Positions 8,681 to 16,944 of a stretch of DNA of 64,000 nt are shown piece by piece; position 1 is the first letter of the stretch, and the number at the start of each line of letters is the position of its first letter. The stretch is from Desulfococcus multivorans (GTDB lineage Bacteria; Desulfobacterota; Desulfobacteria; Desulfobacterales; Desulfococcaceae), in the NCBI RefSeq assembly GCF_001854245.1, contig NZ_CP015381.1:2391001-2455000 (forward strand), written 5' to 3'. Both the position numbers and the translations under genes were made by a program. Under the pieces are notes generated by a model. It was given only the letters and a program-made list of their open reading frames with translations, did not search any database and was not told the origin of the DNA.

Positions 8681-9444
8681 TACACGAACCCCGCGTCTAC
8701 AGAGAATTCGTCGATATCGGCCGCCGCACCTATTTCAAGGTCAGGGTCAAGGAGACGGATCTTTTTGTCCATGCCCGGAAAAATCTCGAATCCCTGACCC
8801 GGGATCTCGTGCTGAAACACCGGTCCTATATCGAGGGGTATATTCGGGACAATCCCGACTTTGCGACGTCTCTCGCGCCCCTGCAGAGCGTCGGACCCGC
8901 ACCCGCCGTCATCAGGGACATGATCACGGCGGGCCAAAGCGCGGGGGTGGGGCCGATGGCCGCGGTTGCCGGGGCGCTGTCCGAACACGTCGGCCGTGAG
9001 CTTCTTGCCTGTTCCCCGGAGATCATCGTGGAGAACGGCGGAGACGTCTTCATCAAGGCCGATGCACCCCTGACCGTCGCCCTTTTCGCGGGCAGGTCCC
9101 CTATGAGCCTCAGGATCGGCCTCAGGATCGATGCATCCCGGGAGGCGACAGCCGTCTGCACCTCCTCGGGGACCATCGGCCACTCTCTCAGTTTGGGTTC
9201 CGCGGATGCCGTTTGTGTGGTATCCTCCTCATGCGCTCTGGCCGATGCCGTCGCAACAGCCGTCGGCAACCGCGTCCGATCGGTGGCGGATATTCAGCAG
9301 GCCCTGGCGTTTGGAAGGCGAATCAAAGGCGTCGCGGGCGTCGTGATCGTCAAGGGAGATAAATTGGGGGTATGGGGCAACCTGGAACTCGTTCCGATAA
9401 CCCTGAAGAGAAGCGCTTCCGCTCCTGCCGTCGGCATTAAATAA
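8677..9444 (+). CDS. UPF0280 family protein (ApbE-like fold)
   Basis: The ATG at 8677 overlaps the aminotransferase stop (ATGA) and gives 255 residues. Family hallmarks are GPMAAVAGALSEHVGREL, then IIVENGGDVFI, then GIRIDAS-like and CTSSGTIGHSLSLGSADAV. These segments resemble the substrate loop region of ApbE flavin transferases, to which UPF0280 proteins are distantly related. No function has been established for UPF0280 that I know of. Coupling to a class V aminotransferase may point to shared amino-acid or cofactor metabolism, which is inference. Confidence 0.85.
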   Translation: MIHEPRVYREFVDIGRRTYFKVRVKETDLFVHARKNLESLTRDLVLKHRSYIEGYIRDNPDFATSLAPLQSVGPAPAVIRDMITAGQSAGVGPMAAVAGALSEHVGRELLACSPEIIVENGGDVFIKADAPLTVALFAGRSPMSLRIGLRIDASREATAVCTSSGTIGHSLSLGSADAVCVVSSSCALADAVATAVGNRVRSVADIQQALAFGRRIKGVAGVVIVKGDKLGVWGNLELVPITLKRSASAPAVGIK

Positions 9445-9447
9445 ACC

Positions 9448-9685
9448 TCAACTTTCGGCTTTCATAATGGTGACCGGATGAAGGTGTCGGGAGGATGCGG
9501 CCCGCGCCCCTTCAGCGGTGAGTTTTAGTGCCGCTTAAGCGCCGCGGAGGATCAGGGGCCCGGATTGTTTGAGCGCAAGCGAGTTTCCGGGCCGTCCGGA
9601 GCAAGCTTTAGCGGCACTTGAACGAAACCGCGCGGGGCGCGGGCCGTCCCCTCCCGGGCACCGACCCATGAATACCGAAAGTTGA
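9448..9685. repeat. Dispersed palindromic element, copy 1 (long form)
   Basis: Outer arms are 9448-9465 (TCAACTTTCGGCTTTCAT) and 9668-9685 (ATGAATACCGAAAGTTGA), inverted with two mismatches. Inside are further nested inverted repeats: GGCCCGCGCCCC with GGGGCGCGGGCC, AGTGCCGCTTAAGC with GCTTTAGCGGCACT, and GGCCCGGA with TCCGGGCC. The whole could fold into one 238-nt hairpin. It fills the gap before mutS and codes for nothing. Its GC-rich inner block recurs at 24525-24629 (reverse complement) and 49804-49863. Confidence 0.9.
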
Positions 9686-9697
9686 AAGATTGAGATT

Positions 9698-12310
9698 ATG
9701 CAGGCAAAAACAACCCCGATGATCGAGCAGTATATGGCCATCAAGGCGGAATATCCGGATGCTCTTTTGTTCTACCGCATGGGCGATTTTTATGAGCTGT
9801 TTTTCGAGGATGCTGAAAAGGCCTCGAAAATACTTGAAATCACGTTGACGTCGCGCAACAAGAACCAAGCCTCGCCGGTGCCCATGTGCGGCGTGCCCTG
9901 CCGGGCCGTCCAGGGATATATCGCCCGCATCATCGAACGGGGCCTGAAGGTGGCTGTCTGCGATCAGGTGGAGGATCCGGCTCAGGCCAAAGGTCTGGTC
10001 AAACGGGAGGTCGTTCGGGTCATCACGCCGGGAATGATCATCGAAAACGAATTTCTGGACGCCAAAACCCACAACTATCTTCTTGCCGTCGCCCGAGAAG
10101 GCGCCGCCGTCGGATTGGCGTACGTAGACATTTCCACAGGGACATTTCGCGTCACCCAGTCCGATGGTGGCGACGGCGTTTCCGACGAGATCTCGAGGGT
10201 GTCGCCCAGCGAGGTTCTTCTCGGGGAATCCCTTCGCGACGAGGCATCCCTCGACGCATTGATGCCGTTGGAATGCCGGAAATCGATCACCTTCATCCCG
10301 GATCGGTACTTCAACCCCGCCTTCGGAAAAAATCTGCTCATCGACCAATTCGGCACCCTTACCCTCGAAGGCTTCGGATGCGAACATCTTCCGGCCGCGG
10401 TTGGGGCCGCCGGCGCCGTGCTGCACTACGTCTCCCAGACACAGAAGCAGAAAATCGACCACATCAGGGGCATCGAGACCTACTTTCTGAACGACTTCAT
10501 GGCCATCGACGATCAAAGCCGACGCAACCTGGAGCTGCTGGAAAACCTGAAGACCGGTAAACGCCGCGGCACCCTGATCGACATACTGGACCATACCGTG
10601 ACCGCCATGGGCGGTCGTCTGCTGGCCAACTGGTTGAGATATCCTCTCCTGAAACCCGAAGAGATCACCTCCCGGCTGGACGCGGTGGAAGAGGCCTGCG
10701 CGAATCGCCTCACATCCGAAAAAATCCGGGAACATCTTTCATCGGTGTATGATCTGGAACGGCTCGGCAGCCGAATTTCCATGGGACACGCCAATGCCAG
10801 GGATCTGGTCACCCTGAAGCGGAGCCTTCTCAAGCTGCCGGAGATTCAAAAGTACACGTCGGAGATGAAGGCGTCCCTTTTCAGGTGGGTCGGCAGTTTG
10901 TCCCCTCTCATGGACGTTGCCGATCTTATCGATCGGGCGATCCGGGAAGATGCGCCTTCAGCCGTCAACGAAGGGGGAATCATCAAATCCGGCTTCGACA
11001 GTGTGCTTGATGAGTTGATTAAAACCAGCAAAGATGGTAAAGGGTGGCTGGTCCGGCTGGAAGCGGAGGAAAAGAAGAAGACAGGGATCACCGCCTTGAA
11101 GGTGCGTTACAACAAGGTTTTCGGATACTATCTTGAGGTACCCAAAATCCATGCGGAGAAAATCCCCGATCATTATATTCGAAAACAGACCCTGGTCAAC
11201 GCGGAACGGTATGTCACCGAGGAGCTGAAAACCTTCGAGTCAACGGTGCTGAACGCCGAGGAAAAACGGGCAAGGCTCGAGTATGAGATTTTCAACGACG
11301 TTCGAACGGCTGTCAGGGACCAGCATCGTCACATTCAGGATGCCGCGGATTTCACAGCCAGGCTCGATGTGTTGTTGAATCTCGCCCATGTCGCCGCGAA
11401 AAATGACTACCATCGGCCACACGTCAACCTCGACGGCATCCTGACGATAGAGGACGGTCGTCATCCTGTTGTTGAGAAGATGATCACCGACGAACGGTTC
11501 GTACCCAATTCCATCCGGATGGACTCCCGGGAAAATCAGGTCCTGATCATTACCGGCCCCAACATGGCCGGAAAATCGACGGTGCTTCGGCAGGCGGCGC
11601 TGACGACGATATTGGCGCAGGTGGGCGCTTTCGTACCGGCAGCTCGGGCCGAGGTCCCGGTTACCGATAAGATCTTCACCCGGGTCGGGGCACTGGACAA
11701 CCTCAGCCAGGGGGAAAGCACGTTCATGGTGGAAATGCAGGAGACCGCGAACATCCTCAACAATGCCACCCCCCAAAGTCTGGTGATTCTGGATGAGATC
11801 GGCAGAGGAACCAGTACGTTCGATGGTTTGAGCATCGCCTGGGCCGTGGCGGAATACCTTCACGACCTGAAGGGAAAAGGCGTGAAAACCCTTTTTGCGA
11901 CGCACTATCATGAACTGACGGCACTCGAACAAAGCCGGCCAAGGGTCAAAAATTTCAATATCGCCGTCAAAGAGGTGGACGATCGGATCATTTTCCTCCG
12001 AAAGCTCGTCCCCGGAGGCACAAATCGAAGCTACGGCATCCAGGTCGCACGGCTGGCGGGAATTCCTGAATCGATCATCCATCGGGCCAAGACCGTTCTG
12101 AGCCGGATTGAAAACGAGGGGCATATCATTCGCCGGGAGGAAGGAGCATCTCCTGCCGAAGAAGCGTCACATCCCGTTCAACTCGGACTTTTCCGTCCGC
12201 AGGAAACGCTTCTGGTCGAAACGCTGCAGTCGCTGGACGTCTCGAGAATGACGCCGCTGGAGGCGCTTCTCACCCTGAATGAGCTGCAGGAAAAAATCCG
12301 ATTCCATTGA
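9698..12310 (+). CDS. mutS: DNA mismatch repair protein MutS
   Basis: Full-length MutS of 870 residues. The N-terminal mismatch-binding domain has YRMGDFYELF, containing the Phe-x-Glu that stacks on mismatches (near residue 30). The C-terminal ATPase has Walker A GPNMAGKST (about residue 620), the ABC-like signature segment LSQGESTFMVEM, Walker B VILDEIGRGTSTFDG and the TLFATHYHEL segment. Residues 828-832, QLGLF, in the flexible tail fit the sliding-clamp binding consensus. It recognises mispaired bases after replication and recruits MutL, which is not in this window. It sits just after a large palindromic repeat and just before the amidase gene. Confidence 0.97.
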   Translation: MQAKTTPMIEQYMAIKAEYPDALLFYRMGDFYELFFEDAEKASKILEITLTSRNKNQASPVPMCGVPCRAVQGYIARIIERGLKVAVCDQVEDPAQAKGLVKREVVRVITPGMIIENEFLDAKTHNYLLAVAREGAAVGLAYVDISTGTFRVTQSDGGDGVSDEISRVSPSEVLLGESLRDEASLDALMPLECRKSITFIPDRYFNPAFGKNLLIDQFGTLTLEGFGCEHLPAAVGAAGAVLHYVSQTQKQKIDHIRGIETYFLNDFMAIDDQSRRNLELLENLKTGKRRGTLIDILDHTVTAMGGRLLANWLRYPLLKPEEITSRLDAVEEACANRLTSEKIREHLSSVYDLERLGSRISMGHANARDLVTLKRSLLKLPEIQKYTSEMKASLFRWVGSLSPLMDVADLIDRAIREDAPSAVNEGGIIKSGFDSVLDELIKTSKDGKGWLVRLEAEEKKKTGITALKVRYNKVFGYYLEVPKIHAEKIPDHYIRKQTLVNAERYVTEELKTFESTVLNAEEKRARLEYEIFNDVRTAVRDQHRHIQDAADFTARLDVLLNLAHVAAKNDYHRPHVNLDGILTIEDGRHPVVEKMITDERFVPNSIRMDSRENQVLIITGPNMAGKSTVLRQAALTTILAQVGAFVPAARAEVPVTDKIFTRVGALDNLSQGESTFMVEMQETANILNNATPQSLVILDEIGRGTSTFDGLSIAWAVAEYLHDLKGKGVKTLFATHYHELTALEQSRPRVKNFNIAVKEVDDRIIFLRKLVPGGTNRSYGIQVARLAGIPESIIHRAKTVLSRIENEGHIIRREEGASPAEEASHPVQLGLFRPQETLLVETLQSLDVSRMTPLEALLTLNELQEKIRFH

Positions 12311-12360
12311 CGTCGGGTTTACCCAAGGACATAAGAAAAAACACCCTTTCGGAAAAACCC

Positions 12361-14235
12361 ATGAAGCTATACTGCAAAGTCGTATTTTCGCTGCTCATGA
12401 TCAGCATCGTCGCCATCCTGTGCCTGCCCAGCCCTTTGCCGGCGGTTACGGAAAAACAGGAATACGATCGTGCTCACAGCTATTTCGAAAAATTCATAAA
12501 GGATTCAAAACGAAAGCAATACAGGGATAACTGGATGACCTGCATTCAGAAATTCCAGGCCGCCTACCGGAGAAATCCCGGAGGGAATTATGCCGCGGCA
12601 AACCTTTTCATGGCCGGAAAGATCTACAACGACCTTTACGCGCTTTCAGGGCGGCTTTCGGATCGAAAGGAATCCGTCGATATCTTCAACAGGCTGATCA
12701 ACCGGCACCCTAAAAGCCGCTACCGATCCAAGGCTCAGGCGGTTCTCCGGTCATTCGAAGACAAGAAGACGTCATCCGGGAGCGCCGCGCCGGACGCCGT
12801 CCCGACGGCTGCGACAGAAAGTGCATCCGCTGAGAGGTCCGTCTACCACAAGGAACGGAGCAGTCGGTTCAAGCAGGCGAAGACCGCCTTCAAAGCCGAC
12901 ACATCCAACGATGTCCCCGGAGACGATCCCATCTCCCGCTTGATCGTCATCGAAGAAACTTGCGATCCCAAAGCTTTTTCATCGCCGCCCAAAGCACCGG
13001 CGTCTTCCCGGGGCGGCTCTCCGACGGTAATCAACCGACTCCGGTACTGGTCGAATCCCAGCTACACCCGGGTCGTCATCGACGGCAATCGGGAAACCAC
13101 TTACACCCCCAATCTTCTGAAACAGGATCCCGACAGCGACAAACCCCAGCGCCTCTACATCGATTTTGAAAACAGCCGCCTCGGTCAGGATCTTCAAAAG
13201 GCGGTCCCCATTGACGACGACCTGCTGCTGGGCGCCCGCGCGGGCCAGTGCACACCCGACGTCGTCAGGGTCGTTGTCGACATCAAATCCTTCAAAACCT
13301 ATAAGGTTTTCTCCCTGAGCAATCCCTTCAGAACCATCATCGACGTCTGGGGAAAGGATTCGGGCGAGACCGCTCCTGCAAAAGCCGTCGCGGCCGGGAC
13401 AAAACAGACGCGCCTGCCCCACAAGAGGCCGTTGGTCGCCCCAAAGCCGCACGTATACCATGCTGCCATCCGAAGCCAAAGCGCCATTACGGCAAACGAC
13501 CTGGCCAAACAGTTTGCCCTGGGCGTGAAACGAATCGTTATCGACGCCGGCCACGGCGGCCATGACGGCGGCGCGCCGGGCTATATCAAAGGGGTTCGGG
13601 AGAAGGACGTGGTCCTCAGCATTGCCCGGCGTCTGGCGAAAAAAATCCGAAACGAGTTGGGATGCGAGGTCATCATGACGCGCAACAGCGATCGTTTTCT
13701 GACCCTCGAGGAGCGGACGGCCATTGCCAACACCCAGAATGCGGATCTGTTTATCTCCATTCACTGCAATGCCAGCAAAAGCCCCCGGGCTTACGGATTC
13801 GAAACCTATTATCTCAATCTGGCCACGGACGACGACGCCATTCTGGTGGCCGCCAGGGAAAACGCCACTTCCCGTAAAACCATCAGCGACCTTCAGAACA
13901 TCCTCAACGACCTGATGCAGAATTCAAAAATCAACGAATCGAGCCGCCTGGCCACCTACGTTCAAAATTCTCTGTACAGCCAGATGAAAGGGAATTACAG
14001 ATACGTCAGCAATAAAGGCGTCAAACAGGCCCCCTTTTACGTTCTTCTGGGGGCCCAGATGCCCGCTATTCTGGTGGAAACATCCTTCATCAGCAACGAA
14101 AGAGAATGCAAGCGCCTTGTCACTGCGCAATATCAGGAGGATCTCTGCAAGGCCATCGTCAAGGGCGTCCGGGGGTATATCCGGGAAACCACGCCAACGG
14201 CCTTCTGGAACCCTCGTCCGAGCAAAAAAGGTTAG
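12361..14235 (+). CDS. N-acetylmuramoyl-L-alanine amidase, AmiC type
   Basis: Three parts are visible in 624 residues. First, a signal peptide and a TPR-like helical section (to about residue 125). Then an AMIN domain (about 215-330, INRLRYWSNPSYTRVVIDGN), which targets such enzymes to the cell wall or septum. Last, a C-terminal Amidase_3 catalytic domain from RIVIDAGHGGHDGGAPG on. Zinc ligands and the catalytic Glu are recognisable: His in DAGHGG, Glu in VREKD, His in FISIHCNAS and Glu in ILVETSFIS. It cuts the bond between MurNAc and the stem peptide during daughter-cell separation. ATG 12361 starts the signal peptide. A TTG at 12307 overlapping the mutS stop is also open but gives an odd extension. 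Its stop overlaps that of convergent yhbY. Confidence 0.9.
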   Translation: MKLYCKVVFSLLMISIVAILCLPSPLPAVTEKQEYDRAHSYFEKFIKDSKRKQYRDNWMTCIQKFQAAYRRNPGGNYAAANLFMAGKIYNDLYALSGRLSDRKESVDIFNRLINRHPKSRYRSKAQAVLRSFEDKKTSSGSAAPDAVPTAATESASAERSVYHKERSSRFKQAKTAFKADTSNDVPGDDPISRLIVIEETCDPKAFSSPPKAPASSRGGSPTVINRLRYWSNPSYTRVVIDGNRETTYTPNLLKQDPDSDKPQRLYIDFENSRLGQDLQKAVPIDDDLLLGARAGQCTPDVVRVVVDIKSFKTYKVFSLSNPFRTIIDVWGKDSGETAPAKAVAAGTKQTRLPHKRPLVAPKPHVYHAAIRSQSAITANDLAKQFALGVKRIVIDAGHGGHDGGAPGYIKGVREKDVVLSIARRLAKKIRNELGCEVIMTRNSDRFLTLEERTAIANTQNADLFISIHCNASKSPRAYGFETYYLNLATDDDAILVAARENATSRKTISDLQNILNDLMQNSKINESSRLATYVQNSLYSQMKGNYRYVSNKGVKQAPFYVLLGAQMPAILVETSFISNERECKRLVTAQYQEDLCKAIVKGVRGYIRETTPTAFWNPRPSKKG

Positions 14236-14549
14236 GCGCGTGCCGCCGGAAGGGTGATGCGTCGTTTCTCGGGATCCTCGTTCGGGCGATAGAACACCCC
14301 GATATGACCGATCATCCCGATAAGTTCGGATCCGGTTCGCTCCTCGATCAGGTTGGATAGGGTGATCTTCTGATCCTTCTCCTTGAAATCCACAAATCTG
14401 ATCTTGATCAGTTCATGGGTGTCCAAAGCCTCGTGGGTGGAGCGGATGACGCTGTCGGTCACTCCCTGACGGCCGATATGAACCACAGGCTTCCGGCCGT
14501 GTGCCAACCCCCTTAGATATTTTTTCTGAAATCCGGTCAATCGCGTCAT
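14232..14549 (-). CDS. yhbY: YhbY-type RNA-binding protein (CRM domain)
   Basis: A 105-residue single CRM-domain protein beginning LTGFQKKYLRGLAHGRKPVV, then HIGRQGVTDSVI and LIKIRFVDF, with the basic GxxG-type loop of the family. YhbY associates with the 50S precursor in E. coli and is thought to help ribosome assembly. ATG 14549 is preceded by AAAGGGGA. The gene converges on the amidase gene with a four-base overlap of stops. It lies 105 bp downstream of the recombinase on the same strand. Confidence 0.9.
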   Translation of the reverse strand: MTRLTGFQKKYLRGLAHGRKPVVHIGRQGVTDSVIRSTHEALDTHELIKIRFVDFKEKDQKITLSNLIEERTGSELIGMIGHIGVFYRPNEDPEKRRITLPAARA

Positions 14550-14654
14550 ATGGTATTCCCCTTTCATGGGGTAGGTGTCTACCAGACCCACCACCATCTT
14601 TCAAGCCGATATTTCCGCACAGGTGCCCCTCCGATGTTGACGGCCGCAAATACC

Positions 14655-15575
14655 CTATTTCCCCAAAGCCGGACTCCTTTCCACCATCGCCTTGAGATCC
14701 TCCCAGTTGAAGTGGAGGTACCGTCGGGTGGTGTTCAGATTTTCATGGCCCAGGAGATATTGGATGACGATAAGGTTTTCGCCCTGCTGCGCCTTTAAAC
14801 TGGCACCGGAATGCCGGAGGAGGTGAGGACCGTGTTTTCGCTTGAGGATGCCTGCCTTTTCCAGGGCACTGCTGACAATATAATGCACCTGTCTGGGTTT
14901 GAGAGGCCGGCCGTGACTGGACAGAAAAACCCACTCGCTCTCGCTGCCTTTGTATTCCGGCCGAATATCATACCATCGCAGGAATTTATTGATTAAATCC
15001 TGATTTAAAGGAATTTTATCAACCTTATGCCGCTTTCGGGTTATCCACAGCTCCTCTGCATCCAATCGGACGTCATCTTGTTTTAATTGGACTACCTCGG
15101 AAACCCTGAGGCATATATCCGTAAAAAGGCTCATCATCAGTAAATTACGATCAACAGTCTTTTTTCCGGAATGATTTGCTACTGAACGGAAAAGAATTTC
15201 AAGCTCAGAATATGTCAAATAATCTGTTTTTGGAGGATAAATTTTGGGTTTGCCGATTAATGAAGCTATATTTTCGATAATCAAACCCTCATCAACAAGA
15301 TAGTCCATATATCCCATCAGAACATATATGACATTTAATTTAGAGGATTTTGATATTTTCAGAGATTTTAAATAATGAACTACTATATTTTTATGTATGT
15401 CAACCGGAAAGAGAATTTTATGCGACTTACAGAACCTTTCAAATCTATTTAATTCATATCTTCTGTTTCTGATTGATGATCTGCTGAGTTGTCCTGTTGC
15501 CGATTTTTCATCTAAGTAATTATCTATCGATTCGGATATTGAAAAAGAACTTTCAGGGTCGAATAGTCTCGTCAT
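14655..15575 (-). CDS. Tyrosine recombinase (phage integrase/Xer-like)
   Basis: A 306-residue tyrosine recombinase with an N-terminal SAM-like core-binding domain (about 15-100) and a catalytic domain (about 115-300). Catalytic residues seen: Arg in DICLRVSEV, Lys in TRKRHKVDKIPL, His-x-x-Arg in HLLRHSG, His in LLGHENL and the nucleophile Tyr in TRRYLHF. The ATG at 15575 follows GGAGGA. A TTG at 15596 is less likely. The first two thirds of the gene are AT-rich (about 27 to 42% G+C in samples) while the last third matches the surroundings (about 57%), so the gene looks mosaic. No obvious attachment site was found. Whether it resolves chromosome dimers or mobilises DNA cannot be told. Confidence 0.9.
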   Translation of the reverse strand: MTRLFDPESSFSISESIDNYLDEKSATGQLSRSSIRNRRYELNRFERFCKSHKILFPVDIHKNIVVHYLKSLKISKSSKLNVIYVLMGYMDYLVDEGLIIENIASLIGKPKIYPPKTDYLTYSELEILFRSVANHSGKKTVDRNLLMMSLFTDICLRVSEVVQLKQDDVRLDAEELWITRKRHKVDKIPLNQDLINKFLRWYDIRPEYKGSESEWVFLSSHGRPLKPRQVHYIVSSALEKAGILKRKHGPHLLRHSGASLKAQQGENLIVIQYLLGHENLNTTRRYLHFNWEDLKAMVERSPALGK

Positions 15576-16077
15576 GGAATATCCTCCGTTATTCAAGACT
15601 TAATTCCTTCGTTCAAATTGATATCTATTCAAATGCAGCATTCCGTAATATTTAATCGATATACAGTTTTTTTTATTTATGACAATTTTAGTCAATATAT
15701 AGAAATCGATTTTGCACAATAGTAATTTGCCACTGCTGATGCGATCGGCGTCTGACCATAGGTGAACTTCAGGGGGGTCGGTCTGAAAACCATCCCTAAA
15801 ATTGCGCAATAGAAACATATTGTGTTATATTATGGCCGTCAAGCTCTTTTTGATCTGGATGTTATGTCTGTTTTTCTCTTTTGTATTGTGACAACTGGTT
15901 TATTTTTATTATTCTCATTATTTTCCGACAAACCATTTTGACCCAGACCGCACCAAAAGCGGTTAATCAATATTCGTCAGACCGAATCCATAAAATCATC
16001 TCTTTAATTGATCAAATGTCATTAATATGGTAATGCTCACTAAAATAAAGATTAACAGAATTTAACGGAGAATGATC
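15576..16077. other. AT-rich intergenic region with no convincing gene
   Basis: Between the divergently oriented recombinase and the small protein gene lie 502 bases of AT-rich DNA. A 72-codon minus-strand frame ends at 15600, but it has no ribosome site, no recognisable domain and a Cys/Ile/Lys-biased composition, so I do not call it. The region probably holds promoters for both flanking genes. No repeat of the palindromic family is present. Confidence 0.6.
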
Positions 16078-16302
16078 ATGGCACGGACAAAATATCATAT
16101 CACACCCGAATCTGGAAGATTATCCGTAACACTCAACAAAAGACAGCTTAAAGAGTTTAAAAAAATGTCTATAGAATTTGAAACCTCAATAGATGATATT
16201 TTGCAAATGGCCATCGAAACATTTATTAAAAAGTACAATGATATTTCAATAGATGAAATGGATGAAATCGGTCTTAAAGCCATGATTCAAGATGATCGAT
16301 AA
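16078..16302 (+). CDS. Small hypothetical protein, possible ribbon-helix-helix type
   Basis: A 74-residue charged protein. One beta-like segment (GRLSVTLNKRQLKEFKKM) followed by two helices (SIDDILQMAIETFIKKY) is compatible with a ribbon-helix-helix DNA-binding fold, but the match is weak. GGAG at 16067-16070 lies seven bases before ATG 16078 and only one base before ATG 16072, so the downstream start is preferred. It is AT-rich like its neighbours and ends about 40 bp before the metallophosphoesterase. A regulator of the neighbouring genes is one guess. Confidence 0.6.
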   Translation: MARTKYHITPESGRLSVTLNKRQLKEFKKMSIEFETSIDDILQMAIETFIKKYNDISIDEMDEIGLKAMIQDDR

Positions 16303-16344
16303 ATAAAATATATTTTATCTCATTTTGCTCTAAGGCCAATTCAT

Positions 16345-16944
16345 ATGAAAATCCTGACAGTTTCCGACTTCATAGAATCATGTCTATATAAAGATTTTGA
16401 CAGTGAACTTTTCAAAGATATAGAGGTCATTCTATCCTGCGGCGATCTTTCTCCGGAATATTTATCTTTTATATCATCAAGGATCAATGCTCCACTTTAT
16501 TATGTTAAGGGCAATCATGATATAAGATACATTGATAAAGCCCCAAACGGATGCATTGATATCGATTCAAAGCTGATTCGTTTCAAAAAGTTGAAAATTG
16601 CAGGTTTTGAAGGCTCCCGATGGTATAACGGCAACCCGATCCAATATACCGAATCTCAGATGAAAAAAAAGATCATGAAGATGTGGCCCAGGTTATGGTG
16701 GAACAGAGGCGTCGATATCGTAATCACCCATGCGCCACCACGCTATATCGGTGATGCGGAAGATCCGTGTCACAGGGGCTTTAAAAGTTTCCACCCCTTG
16801 ATTGACCGTTTTTCCCCCCAATATTTTATTCACGGTCATATTCACGCCCGTTTCAACAAACCGTCTGAACGCATACGGATTGTCAAAAACACCCGGGTCA
16901 TCAACACTGTTGGCTATTTTATCCTGGAGATCGATGAAAAATAG
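16345..16944 (+). CDS. Calcineurin-like metallophosphoesterase
   Basis: A 199-residue protein with most metal-site motifs of the family: Asp in TVSDFIES, GDLS, GNHD, THAPP and HGHIH. The first motif reads S-D-F-I rather than the usual D-x-H, so one metal ligand is missing or moved. Substrate is unknown; candidates are cyclic nucleotides, phosphodiesters or phosphoproteins. The 5' half is AT-rich (about 32% G+C in a sample) while the 3' part from about 16,650 has the G+C of the surroundings, so the edge of the AT-rich patch lies inside this gene. The next gene starts within its last codons. Confidence 0.85.
   Translation: MKILTVSDFIESCLYKDFDSELFKDIEVILSCGDLSPEYLSFISSRINAPLYYVKGNHDIRYIDKAPNGCIDIDSKLIRFKKLKIAGFEGSRWYNGNPIQYTESQMKKKIMKMWPRLWWNRGVDIVITHAPPRYIGDAEDPCHRGFKSFHPLIDRFSPQYFIHGHIHARFNKPSERIRIVKNTRVINTVGYFILEIDEK

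Noticed and set aside
15600-15818. A 72-codon minus-strand frame in the AT-rich gap
   Set aside because: No ribosome site, no domain, and its start and composition look random; left as intergenic.
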